DNA of 64,000 bases, taken from NCBI RefSeq assembly GCF_040049195.1, contig NZ_JBDZDL010000002.1. One strand, written 5' to 3'. The number at the start of each line of letters is the position of its first letter. Position 1 is the first letter of the stretch. This DNA comes from NCEH01 sp040049195 (lineage in GTDB: Bacteria; Pseudomonadota; Alphaproteobacteria; Rhizobiales; Xanthobacteraceae). The position numbers were made by a program, and so were the translations under genes. The notes beneath the pieces were generated by a model. It saw only the letters and a program-made list of their open reading frames with translations. It had not been told where the DNA came from and searched no databases. Shown piece after piece: positions 8,443-16,300 of the stretch.

Positions 8443-9207
8443 TCAATTGGCGACCGGCTTGCGCACCGCATCGACCGCGCTCTTCAGCTTGTCGAAGCCG
8501 ACCGCGCCGACGATCACGTCGTCGCCGACGATGAAGCTCGGCGTGCCGTTGAGGCCGAGCGCCTGGGCGATCTTCATGCTTTCATCGAGGGTCGCGTTCA
8601 GTTCAGGCGAGGTGGCCTGCTTCTGGATCAACGCCGGATCGATGCCGACCTCCTTCGCCGCAGCCAGCGCGCGGGCGCGGTCGGCCTGGCCCTTGCCGCC
8701 GAGCAGGGCTTCGTGGAAGGCCAGATACTTCTCCGGCGCCACCATGCGCACCGCCACCGCCACCTGCGCGGCCTCGACCGAGCCCGGGCCAAGCACCGGG
8801 AATTCGCGCAGCACGATCTTCAGGTTGGGATCGGCCTTCATGAGGGCGTTCATGTCGCTCAGCGCGTGTTTGCAATAGCCGCAATTGTAATCGAAGAACT
8901 CGACCAGGGTGACGTCGCCCTTGGGATTGCCCACCACGACGCCGCGCGGGCTGTTGAAGACCAGATCCTTCATTTTCGCCAGCGCGTCCTTGCGACCGGC
9001 GCTTTCCGCCTGCTGCTGGCGGCTTTCCAGCACGGTGATGGCTTCCTGGAGCACTTCCGGGTTCTTCAGCAGATAGTCGCGGATGATCGGGCCCATCTCG
9101 GCCTTCTCGGCATCCGTGAAGGCGGCGGCGGGCGTGACGAGGGCCAGAGCCGGCGCGAGCGCGGCGAAGGCGGCAAGGGCGGCGCGCGGGCCAAGGCAGG
9201 ACAGCAT
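8443..9207 (-). CDS. DsbA-family periplasmic thiol-disulfide protein
   Basis: A 254-residue exported thioredoxin-fold protein. An Ala-rich signal peptide (first ~29 residues, ending PAAA before FTDAEK) is followed by a helical ScsC-like N-terminal segment and a DsbA-type domain with the CGYC active site at 109-112. The cis-proline TP motif is in LNGTPSFIVG. It is likely to reduce, oxidise or isomerise periplasmic disulfides; the CGYC dipeptide and helical N-terminal segment resemble copper-tolerance/isomerase-type members more than classical DsbA (CPHC). It lies 30 bp after the M48 protease gene and is probably co-transcribed. Confidence 0.88.
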   Translation of the reverse strand: MLSCLGPRAALAAFAALAPALALVTPAAAFTDAEKAEMGPIIRDYLLKNPEVLQEAITVLESRQQQAESAGRKDALAKMKDLVFNSPRGVVVGNPKGDVTLVEFFDYNCGYCKHALSDMNALMKADPNLKIVLREFPVLGPGSVEAAQVAVAVRMVAPEKYLAFHEALLGGKGQADRARALAAAKEVGIDPALIQKQATSPELNATLDESMKIAQALGLNGTPSFIVGDDVIVGAVGFDKLKSAVDAVRKPVAN

Positions 9208-9237
9208 CGAAATCTCCAGTCCAGTCAGTATCCGCGT

Positions 9238-10674
9238 CTATTGACGCTGGGCGGTGGCGGGCGGCTTGAAATTGACGATGTCGTCGGACTTCAGCCAGCC
9301 GGGGGTACCTTGGGGAAAACGTGTACGGGCGCGGGCGGCAAGCTCCCGCGCGGTCTTGAAATCGCCGGAAGCGAAAGCCGCCTGCGCCGCCGCCAGGTCG
9401 GCATTGGCGAGATCGCCCTTGCGTCCATAGGCCTCCGCCAAGGAGCGCCATCCCGTGGCGGAATTGGGGTCGCGCTGGGTGGCGAACGACAATTCCCGGA
9501 TCGCCTCGTCCGTATAGGCCGGATTGCCCGATTGGACGAGCGCCTGTCCCAGCATGGCGCGGATCAGCGGATTGCCGTTGGTCATGCTCACCGCCTGCTT
9601 CAGCGGCGGCACCGCCTGGCCGGCGCGGCCGGCCTCCAGCAGCGCCTGACCCTTCAATTCCTGGAAATAGGGGTTGGACGGCTGCTTGGCCACAAGCGCG
9701 TCGATCTTGGCCACCGCATCATTCACATTGCCGAAGCGATAGGCGGAAATGGCGCGTGCATATTGCGCGGGCAGGGAGGTATCGCTCAGCGGATAGCGCC
9801 GATAGACCACGTCGGGCCGCTCGACGAAGCCATAGAGCTTCGCCCGCATCATATCGTGACGGGCCTGCAGGGCAGGGGGGTCCTTGGCGTTGAAATAGGG
9901 GCTGGCCTTGGCCAGTTCCTCAAGCGCGGCGATGCGCTCGCGGGCCATGGGATGGCTCAGCAGATAGGGATCGACGCGCTGGCTGATGAACAATTGCTCG
10001 TTCTGGAAGCGCTGGAAGGTCTCGATCATGCCCTTTGCGGATTGCTGGGTCGCATTGAGATATTTCACCGCGGAACGGTCGGCCGCCTGTTCCTCGCCGC
10101 GCTGATAGGACAGGAGCGAGCGGCGGATCATCTCCTGCGGCGCGGTGATGGCGCCGGCGGCTGCGCTGCCGATGCCGCTCGAGCCGGTGGCCGCCCCCGC
10201 CGCGACACCGGCGCCGGCCAGCAGCATGGCGACGATGGCCATGGTCTGCGCGCCGGCGATCTGCTCGCGCATGCGTGCCAGATGCCCGCCGGCGATATGG
10301 CCCGTTTCGTGGGCGAGCACGCCGATAATCTGGTTCGGCGTGTCCGCGTCCATCAGGGCGCCCACATTGACGAAGATGCGCTTCCCGTCGGCCACGAAGG
10401 CGTTGTAGCTGCGGTCGCCGATCAGCACGACTTCCACATTCTGCTGCGCCAGCCCTGCGGCTTTGAGCACCGGGCGGGTGTAGTCGCGCAGCAATTCCTC
10501 GATTTCGGCGTCGCGGATGATCTGGGAGCGCGGCTTCGCGCTGCTTTCCTGCGCCTTGGCGGTGGGCGCGCAGAACAGGACGGCGGCGAGGAGAGCGAGG
10601 CCATGGCCGAATGCCCCGGCAAGGCGCTGCGCCGGGCCGGACACGGGACGGAAAGGAATGGCCGTCGAGCTCAT
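9238..10674 (-). CDS. M48-family periplasmic metalloprotease with TPR repeats
   Basis: A 478-residue BepA/YfgC-like protein. It has a signal peptide (cleavage near AKA-QES, residue 41), a zinc-protease domain with HETGH at 122-126 and a long C-terminal half made of TPR-like helical repeats (DAVAKIDALVAKQPSNPYF, GNPLIRAMLGQALVQSG and others). Family members act in outer-membrane protein quality control. The gene is followed by the DsbA-family gene, suggesting an envelope protein-folding unit. The domain assignment is firm; the substrate is inferred. Confidence 0.9.
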   Translation of the reverse strand: MSSTAIPFRPVSGPAQRLAGAFGHGLALLAAVLFCAPTAKAQESSAKPRSQIIRDAEIEELLRDYTRPVLKAAGLAQQNVEVVLIGDRSYNAFVADGKRIFVNVGALMDADTPNQIIGVLAHETGHIAGGHLARMREQIAGAQTMAIVAMLLAGAGVAAGAATGSSGIGSAAAGAITAPQEMIRRSLLSYQRGEEQAADRSAVKYLNATQQSAKGMIETFQRFQNEQLFISQRVDPYLLSHPMARERIAALEELAKASPYFNAKDPPALQARHDMMRAKLYGFVERPDVVYRRYPLSDTSLPAQYARAISAYRFGNVNDAVAKIDALVAKQPSNPYFQELKGQALLEAGRAGQAVPPLKQAVSMTNGNPLIRAMLGQALVQSGNPAYTDEAIRELSFATQRDPNSATGWRSLAEAYGRKGDLANADLAAAQAAFASGDFKTARELAARARTRFPQGTPGWLKSDDIVNFKPPATAQRQ

Positions 10675-10687
10675 GGAATGCGCATGC

Positions 10688-10831
10688 TCACTTTCGTTTC
10701 AACCGGAGCGCCTCGCCCAGCCCCTGCGACCAGCCCTGCGCATAGGCGCTCTGCACGGTCACCTGCACCCTTGGCGGGCGCGAGCCGACACGGTACGAAA
10801 CGAAGGAACACGGGCCGGCGGTTGCGGTCAA
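10688..10831 (-). CDS. Possible small protein upstream of the M48 gene
   Basis: A 47-codon reading frame from a TTG at 10831 (alternative GTG at 10846) ends 13 bp before the M48 start. Its last ~45 codons show strong G/C preference at third positions and a non-repetitive product containing GPCSFVSYRVG and VQVTVQSAYAQGW. I do not recognise a family. It could be a small conserved gene of the M48-DsbA operon or chance; the start codon is uncertain. Confidence 0.3.
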   Translation of the reverse strand: MTATAGPCSFVSYRVGSRPPRVQVTVQSAYAQGWSQGLGEALRLKRK

Positions 10832-10934
10832 TGCACCCCCGTTCACGTTGGGGCGACGAGCCTTACCCAACGCGCGATTGCGGCGACAGCGCGGCGGCGC
10901 GCCACGGCAAAAGCCCGCACAGCAGGATTGAAGC

Positions 10935-12110
10935 ATGGGTCTCGCGTCTGATTTCAAATTGGCCTCCGCTCGCAGCGAAGTGGCGCCCTTCATCGTCATG
11001 GACGTGATGGAGCATGCCGCGCGGCTGGAACGGGCGGGCGCGCGGGTCATCCATCTGGAGGTCGGCCAGCCGGCCGCTCCCGCGCCGCTGAGCGCGCGCA
11101 ACGCCGCAGCGGCATTTCTTCAGGCCGGGCAGGTGGGCTATACGGCCGCGCTCGGCATTCCCACGCTGCGCGGGCGCATCGCGCGGCATTATGGCGAGGT
11201 GCACGGCCTCGCGCTCGATCCCGAGCGGGTGGTTGTCACCAACGGCTCGTCCGGCGGCTTCATCCTCGCCTTTCTCGCGTTGTTCGAGGCCGGCGACCGG
11301 GTGGCCATCGCGGCGCCGGGCTATCCGCCCTATCGCCACGTGCTCTCCGCCCTCGGCTGCGAGCCGGTGCTGATCGAGACCCGCGCCGAGGACCGATTCG
11401 CCCTGACGCCCGAAAGCCTGATCGCCGCGCACCGGGAAAAGCCGCTCAAGGGCGTGCTGGTGGCCAGCCCCGCGAACCCCACCGGCACCATGATGGACCG
11501 CGCCGCCCTTACCGCGCTCATGGCCTGCGCCCGCGACCTGAACCTGCGCTTCGTCTCGGACGAGATCTATCACGGCCTCGACTATGCGTTTCCCGCCGTG
11601 AGCGCGGCCGAGATCGCCGAGGATGCGGTGGTCATCAATTCCTTCTCGAAATATTTCTGCATGACCGGCTGGCGTGTGGGCTGGATGGTGGTTCCGCCCG
11701 GCCTGTCGCGCACCATGGAGCGCTTGCAGCAGAATTTCTCCATCTCCGTGCCGACGCTCTCCCAGGTCGCGGCCGAGGCCGCCTTCGACGGGCGCGCGGA
11801 GATGGAGGCGGTCAAGCATGGCTATGAGGAGAACCGCCGCATTCTGGTGGAGGGGCTGCCGCGCGTGGGGCTGCACCATTTCCTGCCTGCCGACGGCGCG
11901 TTCTACCTCTATGCCGATGTCTCCGCCTTCACCGGCGATTCGCACGCCTTCGCCTCGCGCATGCTGGATGCGGTGCAGGTGGCGGTGACGCCGGGCGTGG
12001 ATTTCGACCCGTTCCGGGGCCGCCAGTTCCTGCGCTTCTCTTATGCCGGTTCCGCGAGCGACATGCGCGAGGCGGTGGAGCGCATCGGCGCGTTCCTCAA
12101 AGCAGAATAG
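10935..12110 (+). CDS. Class I/II PLP-dependent aminotransferase
   Basis: A 391-residue fold-type I aminotransferase of the aspartate-aminotransferase superfamily. The PLP Schiff-base lysine is Lys239 in NSFSKYFCMTGWR. Other signatures are GSSGGF (phosphate binding, 104-109), ASPANPTG, the SDEIYHGL aspartate/tyrosine pair near 209-212 and a C-terminal arginine in FLRFSYAG that would bind the substrate carboxylate. The exact amino-acid substrate cannot be read from sequence. The gene ends at 12110, directly abutting the convergent rsmD stop at 12111. Confidence 0.85.
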   Translation: MGLASDFKLASARSEVAPFIVMDVMEHAARLERAGARVIHLEVGQPAAPAPLSARNAAAAFLQAGQVGYTAALGIPTLRGRIARHYGEVHGLALDPERVVVTNGSSGGFILAFLALFEAGDRVAIAAPGYPPYRHVLSALGCEPVLIETRAEDRFALTPESLIAAHREKPLKGVLVASPANPTGTMMDRAALTALMACARDLNLRFVSDEIYHGLDYAFPAVSAAEIAEDAVVINSFSKYFCMTGWRVGWMVVPPGLSRTMERLQQNFSISVPTLSQVAAEAAFDGRAEMEAVKHGYEENRRILVEGLPRVGLHHFLPADGAFYLYADVSAFTGDSHAFASRMLDAVQVAVTPGVDFDPFRGRQFLRFSYAGSASDMREAVERIGAFLKAE

Positions 12111-12659
12111 TCAGGCCGAGAGGAAGGTCAGCTCGGTCTCGTCATAGCGGCGGCGCTCCAGCTCGCGGAAGCCTTCGGGCGCCGCAAAGGCGCCGGCCTT
12201 CTCCTCCACCACCAGCAGGGCGTCCGGCGCGAGCCAGCCGCCGGCCTGAGCAGATACCAGGGCCAGCTCGGCGAGGCCCTTGCCGTAAGGCGGATCGCAG
12301 AACACCAGCGAATAAGGCTCGCCCGGCCCCATGGCGCCGAGCTTGGTGGCGTCGCGGCGGAAGATGCGCGTCACCCCGGTGAGGCCCAGGGTTTCCACAT
12401 TGGTGCGGATGATGGCGCGCGGCTCCACCGCATCCTCCACGAACAAGGCGAAGGCGGCGCCGCGCGAGAGCGCTTCCAAGCCCAACGCCCCGGTGCCGGC
12501 GAACAGGTCCAGCACGCGCGCGCCGTCGGCCGCGTCGTCATAGGCGTGGGCGAGCACGTTGAAGAGCGCCTCGCGCAGCCGGTCCGTGGTGGGGCGCGTG
12601 GCGCTGCCGGACGGGCTTTTCAGAGCCCGTCCGCGATGAAGGCCGCCGACGATGCGCAT
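12111..12659 (-). CDS. rsmD: 16S rRNA (guanine966-N2)-methyltransferase
   Basis: RsmD methylates G966 of 16S rRNA using S-adenosylmethionine. The 182-residue protein has the N-terminal MRIVGGLHRGRALKSP, the TRPTTDRLREALFN segment, the SAM-binding DLFAGTGALGLEALSRG (51-67) and the catalytic DPPY at 122-125. It lies 24 bp downstream of the pseudouridine synthase gene on the same strand, the usual rRNA-modification pairing in Rhizobiales. Confidence 0.95.
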   Translation of the reverse strand: MRIVGGLHRGRALKSPSGSATRPTTDRLREALFNVLAHAYDDAADGARVLDLFAGTGALGLEALSRGAAFALFVEDAVEPRAIIRTNVETLGLTGVTRIFRRDATKLGAMGPGEPYSLVFCDPPYGKGLAELALVSAQAGGWLAPDALLVVEEKAGAFAAPEGFRELERRRYDETELTFLSA

Positions 12660-12683
12660 GCTGCATCACCCTTGAAGCTGCCC

Positions 12684-14768
12684 TCAGTCCCGCTTGCGCG
12701 GGCCCGAGGGTTTTCCGCGCGGCGCGCCGCCGGGACGGGAACCGCCTTTCGGGCCACCGAAGCCGGGCCGCTTGGGGCCACCGGGACCCGGCTTGCCGCC
12801 GGGCCGGAAGCCGGTGCGCTCGGCCCCTTCGCCAGCCCCGGCGCGCGGCCGACCACCGGCAAAGCCGGGCTTGCCGGCCGGGCGTTCACGCCCCTGTCCG
12901 GCGCCGAATGCGCCGCGCGGACGCTCCGCCCCCGCTTCGCCACGCGGCTTGTCGGTGCCACGGGCGCCGCGCGGCTTTTCTGTCTCATAAGCGCCGCGCG
13001 GCTTTCCGCCGCCGAATCCACCGCGCTCATTGCCCTCGCGTGGCGGGCGATCGCCGAAGCTGCCACGGCCCCGCGGGGCGTCGGGCCGCTGGGGCCGGGC
13101 ACCGGAAAAGCCGACGTCTTCCGGGCCACGTCCGCGCCCGGCAAAGCCGCCACGCGGGCGCTCGCTGCGGTCCGCCTCATCGCGACGCGGGGCGCGCTCG
13201 GGCCGGTCGGCACTGAAGGGCTTGGGACGCTCCGCGCGATCCGAGCGGAAGCCGCCCCCCTTGCCGGCCCCACCGTCGCGGCGGGGCGGGCGCTCGCTGC
13301 GGCCCGCCTCATCGCGACGCGGGGCGCGCTCGGGCCGGTCGGCACTGAAGGGCTTGGGGCGTTCCGCGCGGTCGGAACGGAAGCCGCCCGGCTTGCCGGC
13401 GCCCCCTTCGCGGCGGGGACCGCGTTCGGCGCCCTCCTCGCGGCGGACGGCGCGTTCGCCGCCTTCGGGGCGGCCGCGCCCGAAGATCGGCTTATGCGGC
13501 GCGCCACCGGCGCCTTCCCGTCGCGGGCCGCGCCCCGGCGCGCCGTCCCGGCTGCCTTCGGCGCGGGGCGGACGCGAGCCGAACTTCGGGCCGGCGCCAC
13601 GCCGTCCCGGGCCGCGCGCATCGAAACGCTCTGCGGGGCGATCGTCTTGCGGTTCGGGCACGAAACGCTCCACCTTCACCTGCCGGCCCTTGCGGTCGGC
13701 GACGGTTCCGGCGCTGACGGTTTCCCGCTCGTCCTTGCGGCGGCTGCGTACGCGGAACGCGCCGCCTTCACTGTCCCCATCGCCATGGGGATGGCGCGAG
13801 CGGCCGCGATGCTCGATTTCCGTATCGTGGCGCACGGCCACGGTTTCGCGGCGCGCGGGGCCACGGCGGACCGGGCGATCGTCCAGATCCTCGGCGCGCG
13901 GGACGAAGCGCTGGGCTTCCTCCATCGCGCGCTCGAACATGGGCGCGTCGAAATCCACCCCGGCAGCGGCGGAAAGTTCCTCGCCCAGCTGGTCGCGCAG
14001 GATGCGGGTGCGCACCTCCTCGATGCCGTTTTCGGGAATTTCGCCGAGCTGGAACGGCCCGTAGGACACGCGGATCAGCCGGTTCACCCGCATGCCGAGG
14101 GCGGCCAGCACGTTGCGCACTTCGCGATTCTTGCCCTCGCGCAGCGAAACGCTGATCCAGGCATTGGCGCCCTGCACGCGGTCCAGCGTGGCTTCGATGG
14201 GGCCATATTCGATGCCCTCCACCGTGATGCCGCCCATGAGCGCGTCGAGCTTGGCCTGGTCGATGGCGCCGTTGGCGCGCACGCGATAGCGGCGCAGCCA
14301 TCCGGTCTCCGGCAGCTCCAGCGCGCGGGCAAGGCCGCCGTCGTTGGTGAGCAGCAGCAGGCCTTCCGAATTGAGATCCAGCCGGCCGACGCTGACGAGG
14401 CGCGGCAGGCCCTTCGGCAGGATTTCAAACAGAGTGGTGCGGCCTTCCGGGTCGCGGTTGGTGGTCACCACGCCCTTGGGCTTATGGTAGAGGTAAAGGC
14501 GGGTGCGCTCGCGCTCCGGCAGCGGCTGGCCGTCCACCTGGATGGCGTCCTTCTCCGTTACGGTGAAGGCGGGGCTGGTGAGAACGATGCCGTTGACGGC
14601 GATCCGCCCGGCCTCGATCCAGGTTTCGATCTCGCGCCGCGAGCCGAGGCCTGCGCGTGCGATCACCTTTGCGACGCGCTCGGCGTCATTGGTCTTGGCC
14701 TGCGGCAACGCGCGCTTGTCGCGCGGGACGCGGTTCTTGTCCTTGCGGGGAGGTTGTGTACGGGGCAT
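12684..14768 (-). CDS. RluB/RsuA-type 23S rRNA pseudouridine synthase with long disordered tail
   Basis: The first ~260 residues are a standard RsuA/RluB pseudouridine synthase: an S4 RNA-binding domain (ERVAKVIARAGLGSRREIE, about 30-75) and a catalytic domain with Asp131 in VGRLDLNSEGLLLLTNDG. Residues ~270-694 form a very long Arg/Gly/Pro/Glu-rich low-complexity tail, with RGG-like and ERPKPFSADRPERAPRRDEA segments; two near-identical 44-residue units occur in tandem. The total of 694 residues is more than twice the usual catalytic-core length. Start is the ATG at 14768, divergent from tadA. The tail is probably RNA-binding or phase-separating; that is inference. Confidence 0.88.
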   Translation of the reverse strand: MPRTQPPRKDKNRVPRDKRALPQAKTNDAERVAKVIARAGLGSRREIETWIEAGRIAVNGIVLTSPAFTVTEKDAIQVDGQPLPERERTRLYLYHKPKGVVTTNRDPEGRTTLFEILPKGLPRLVSVGRLDLNSEGLLLLTNDGGLARALELPETGWLRRYRVRANGAIDQAKLDALMGGITVEGIEYGPIEATLDRVQGANAWISVSLREGKNREVRNVLAALGMRVNRLIRVSYGPFQLGEIPENGIEEVRTRILRDQLGEELSAAAGVDFDAPMFERAMEEAQRFVPRAEDLDDRPVRRGPARRETVAVRHDTEIEHRGRSRHPHGDGDSEGGAFRVRSRRKDERETVSAGTVADRKGRQVKVERFVPEPQDDRPAERFDARGPGRRGAGPKFGSRPPRAEGSRDGAPGRGPRREGAGGAPHKPIFGRGRPEGGERAVRREEGAERGPRREGGAGKPGGFRSDRAERPKPFSADRPERAPRRDEAGRSERPPRRDGGAGKGGGFRSDRAERPKPFSADRPERAPRRDEADRSERPRGGFAGRGRGPEDVGFSGARPQRPDAPRGRGSFGDRPPREGNERGGFGGGKPRGAYETEKPRGARGTDKPRGEAGAERPRGAFGAGQGRERPAGKPGFAGGRPRAGAGEGAERTGFRPGGKPGPGGPKRPGFGGPKGGSRPGGAPRGKPSGPRKRD
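13155..13392. repeat. Tandem 132-bp repeat inside the pseudouridine synthase tail
   Basis: Two copies of a ~105-bp near-identical sequence start at about 13155 and 13287, giving a period of 132 bp (44 codons). Both encode GGFRSDRAERPKPFSADRP followed by ERAPRRDEA. The in-frame period suggests tail expansion by unequal recombination or slippage. Confidence 0.8.
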
Positions 14769-14819
14769 GGAAGGCCGATAGCACGAACCGTGCGGCGACA
14801 CGAGGTGCAGGAGCGCGGG

Positions 14820-15263
14820 TTGGGCGAGACTTTCATGCAGATGGCGCTCAATGAGGCGCGCGCGGCGGCCGAACGGGGCGAAGTGCCGGTCGGTGCGGTT
14901 CTGGTGCGCGGCTCGACCGTGGTCGCCCGCGACGGCAACCGCACGCGCGAATTGGCCGATCCCACGGCCCACGCGGAAATGCAGGTGCTGCGCGCCGGAG
15001 CCAAGCTGCTCAGCGCCGAGCGCCTGCTGTCCTGCGATCTCTATGTGACGCTGGAGCCCTGCGCCATGTGCGCGGCCGCGATCTCCTTCGCCCGCATCCG
15101 CAGGCTGTATTACGGCGCGCCCGATCCCAAGGGTGGGGCGGTGGAGAGCGGCCCGCGCTTTTATACCCAGCCCACCTGCCATCATGCGCCGGAAGTCTAT
15201 GGCGGCATCGCCGAGCGGCAGGCGGCCGACGTGCTGCGCGCGTTCTTCAAGGACCGGCGCTGA
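14820..15263 (+). CDS. tadA: tRNA-specific adenosine deaminase
   Basis: TadA deaminates A34 to inosine in tRNA-Arg(ACG). The zinc site is complete: HAE (His51, Glu53) and PCAMC (Cys81, Cys84). The C-terminal GAPDPKGGAVESGPRFY and TCHHAPEVY motifs are typical. The TTG at 14820 is chosen because a full AGGAG Shine-Dalgarno (14809-14813) lies 6 bp upstream and the resulting GETFMQMALNEA N-terminus matches homologues; the first ATG is at 14835 and a GTG at 14805. The gene is divergent from the pseudouridine synthase gene. Confidence 0.94.
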   Translation: MGETFMQMALNEARAAAERGEVPVGAVLVRGSTVVARDGNRTRELADPTAHAEMQVLRAGAKLLSAERLLSCDLYVTLEPCAMCAAAISFARIRRLYYGAPDPKGGAVESGPRFYTQPTCHHAPEVYGGIAERQAADVLRAFFKDRR

Positions 15264-15302
15264 GGAGGGGACGGAAGGCGCGTGACCTACGCCGCGCCAC
15301 CC

Positions 15303-16208
15303 TTAGCCCAAAAAGCCCTGTAAGGCCTTCAGCGTCGCATCGGGATTTTCCTCGCACAGGAAATGCCCGGCCTCCACGGCCTGCCCCTCGATCTTCGGCG
15401 CGAACACCCGCCATGCGTCCAGCGGGGTGACGCCCCGGCTCGGAATGCCATGGGCGCCCCACACCGCGAACACCGGGCATTCGATCACCCGGCCGGCGGC
15501 AAGGTCGGCTTCGTCATGGGCAAGGTCGATGGTGGCGCCGGCGCGATAATCCTCGCACATGGCGCGGATATGGTCGGGCGAGGCATAGGCCGCGCGATAA
15601 TGGGCGAGCGCGCGCGCATCGAAGGCGGACAGATCCTTCGCGGCGGTCCAGCTGGCCAGGGTGTGGTCGAGATAGAAGCGCGGATTGCCGCCGATCAGGG
15701 TTTCCGGCAGCGGATAAGGCTGGGCGAGGAACGCCCAATGATACACCTGGAGCGCGCGCGCCCGGTCCATGCCGTGCCACATGGCGAGCGTCGGCACGAT
15801 GTCCAGCACCGCGAGCCGGTCCACCCGGCCGGGGGCATCGAGCGCCAGCCGATAGCCCACCCGCGCCCCGCGATCGTGGCCTGCCAGGGCGAAATGGGCA
15901 TGGCCGAGGGTTTCCATGAGCGAAACCAAGGCGGCGCCGGTGGCACGCTTGGAATAGGGCGCATGGTCCTTTCCCGGCGCAGGCGCCGCGCTCCAGCCAT
16001 AGCCGGGCAGGTCCGGGATGACGAGCCGATGGGTCTTGGCCAGCTCTCCCGCGAGGCGATGCCACATCACGCCGGTCTGCGGATAGCCGTGCAGCAGCAG
16101 CAGCGGCGGCCCCTCTCCGCCGGTGCGTGCGAACAGGCGCCCGGCGGGCGTATCCACATAGTGGGACGAGAAGCCGGGAAACAGGTCGACCAGATCGGGC
16201 ATGAGCAT
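15303..16208 (-). CDS. Alpha/beta hydrolase, fluoroacetate/haloacetate dehalogenase-like
   Basis: A 301-residue alpha/beta hydrolase closely resembling fluoroacetate dehalogenases. The nucleophile Asp112 and carboxylate-binding Arg113 and Arg116 are in GHDRGAR. Other matching residues are Asp136, the halide-pocket His157-Trp158 and Tyr221, and the catalytic His282 in EAGHF. All sit exactly two residues after the positions I recall for the R. palustris enzyme (110/111/114, 134, 155/156, 219, 280). GGNPRFYLDHTLASWT and MCEDYRAGA are also family-like. The ATG at 16208 gives the correct length. Predicted to hydrolyse C-halogen bonds of short haloacids; related epoxide or ester hydrolase activity is possible. 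Confidence 0.8.
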   Translation of the reverse strand: MLMPDLVDLFPGFSSHYVDTPAGRLFARTGGEGPPLLLLHGYPQTGVMWHRLAGELAKTHRLVIPDLPGYGWSAAPAPGKDHAPYSKRATGAALVSLMETLGHAHFALAGHDRGARVGYRLALDAPGRVDRLAVLDIVPTLAMWHGMDRARALQVYHWAFLAQPYPLPETLIGGNPRFYLDHTLASWTAAKDLSAFDARALAHYRAAYASPDHIRAMCEDYRAGATIDLAHDEADLAAGRVIECPVFAVWGAHGIPSRGVTPLDAWRVFAPKIEGQAVEAGHFLCEENPDATLKALQGFLG

Positions 16209-16300
16209 GCTCCGCGCGGGGAGGGCGGCATTGGAAGCGCCGAGGGTGGCACGGCCGGACGGCTTCGGCCAGAGCGCCGCCCGCCGGCGCGACGGGCCGC

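Noticed and set aside
8359..11007. An 882-codon plus-strand open frame across the DsbA and M48 genes
   Set aside because: It is the antisense shadow of two clearly recognised minus-strand genes, with Arg/His-rich nonsense sequence.
12546..14819. Long plus-strand extension upstream of TadA opposite the pseudouridine synthase tail
   Set aside because: The frame is open only because of GC bias; TadA similarity begins near 14820, where a full Shine-Dalgarno precedes a TTG start.
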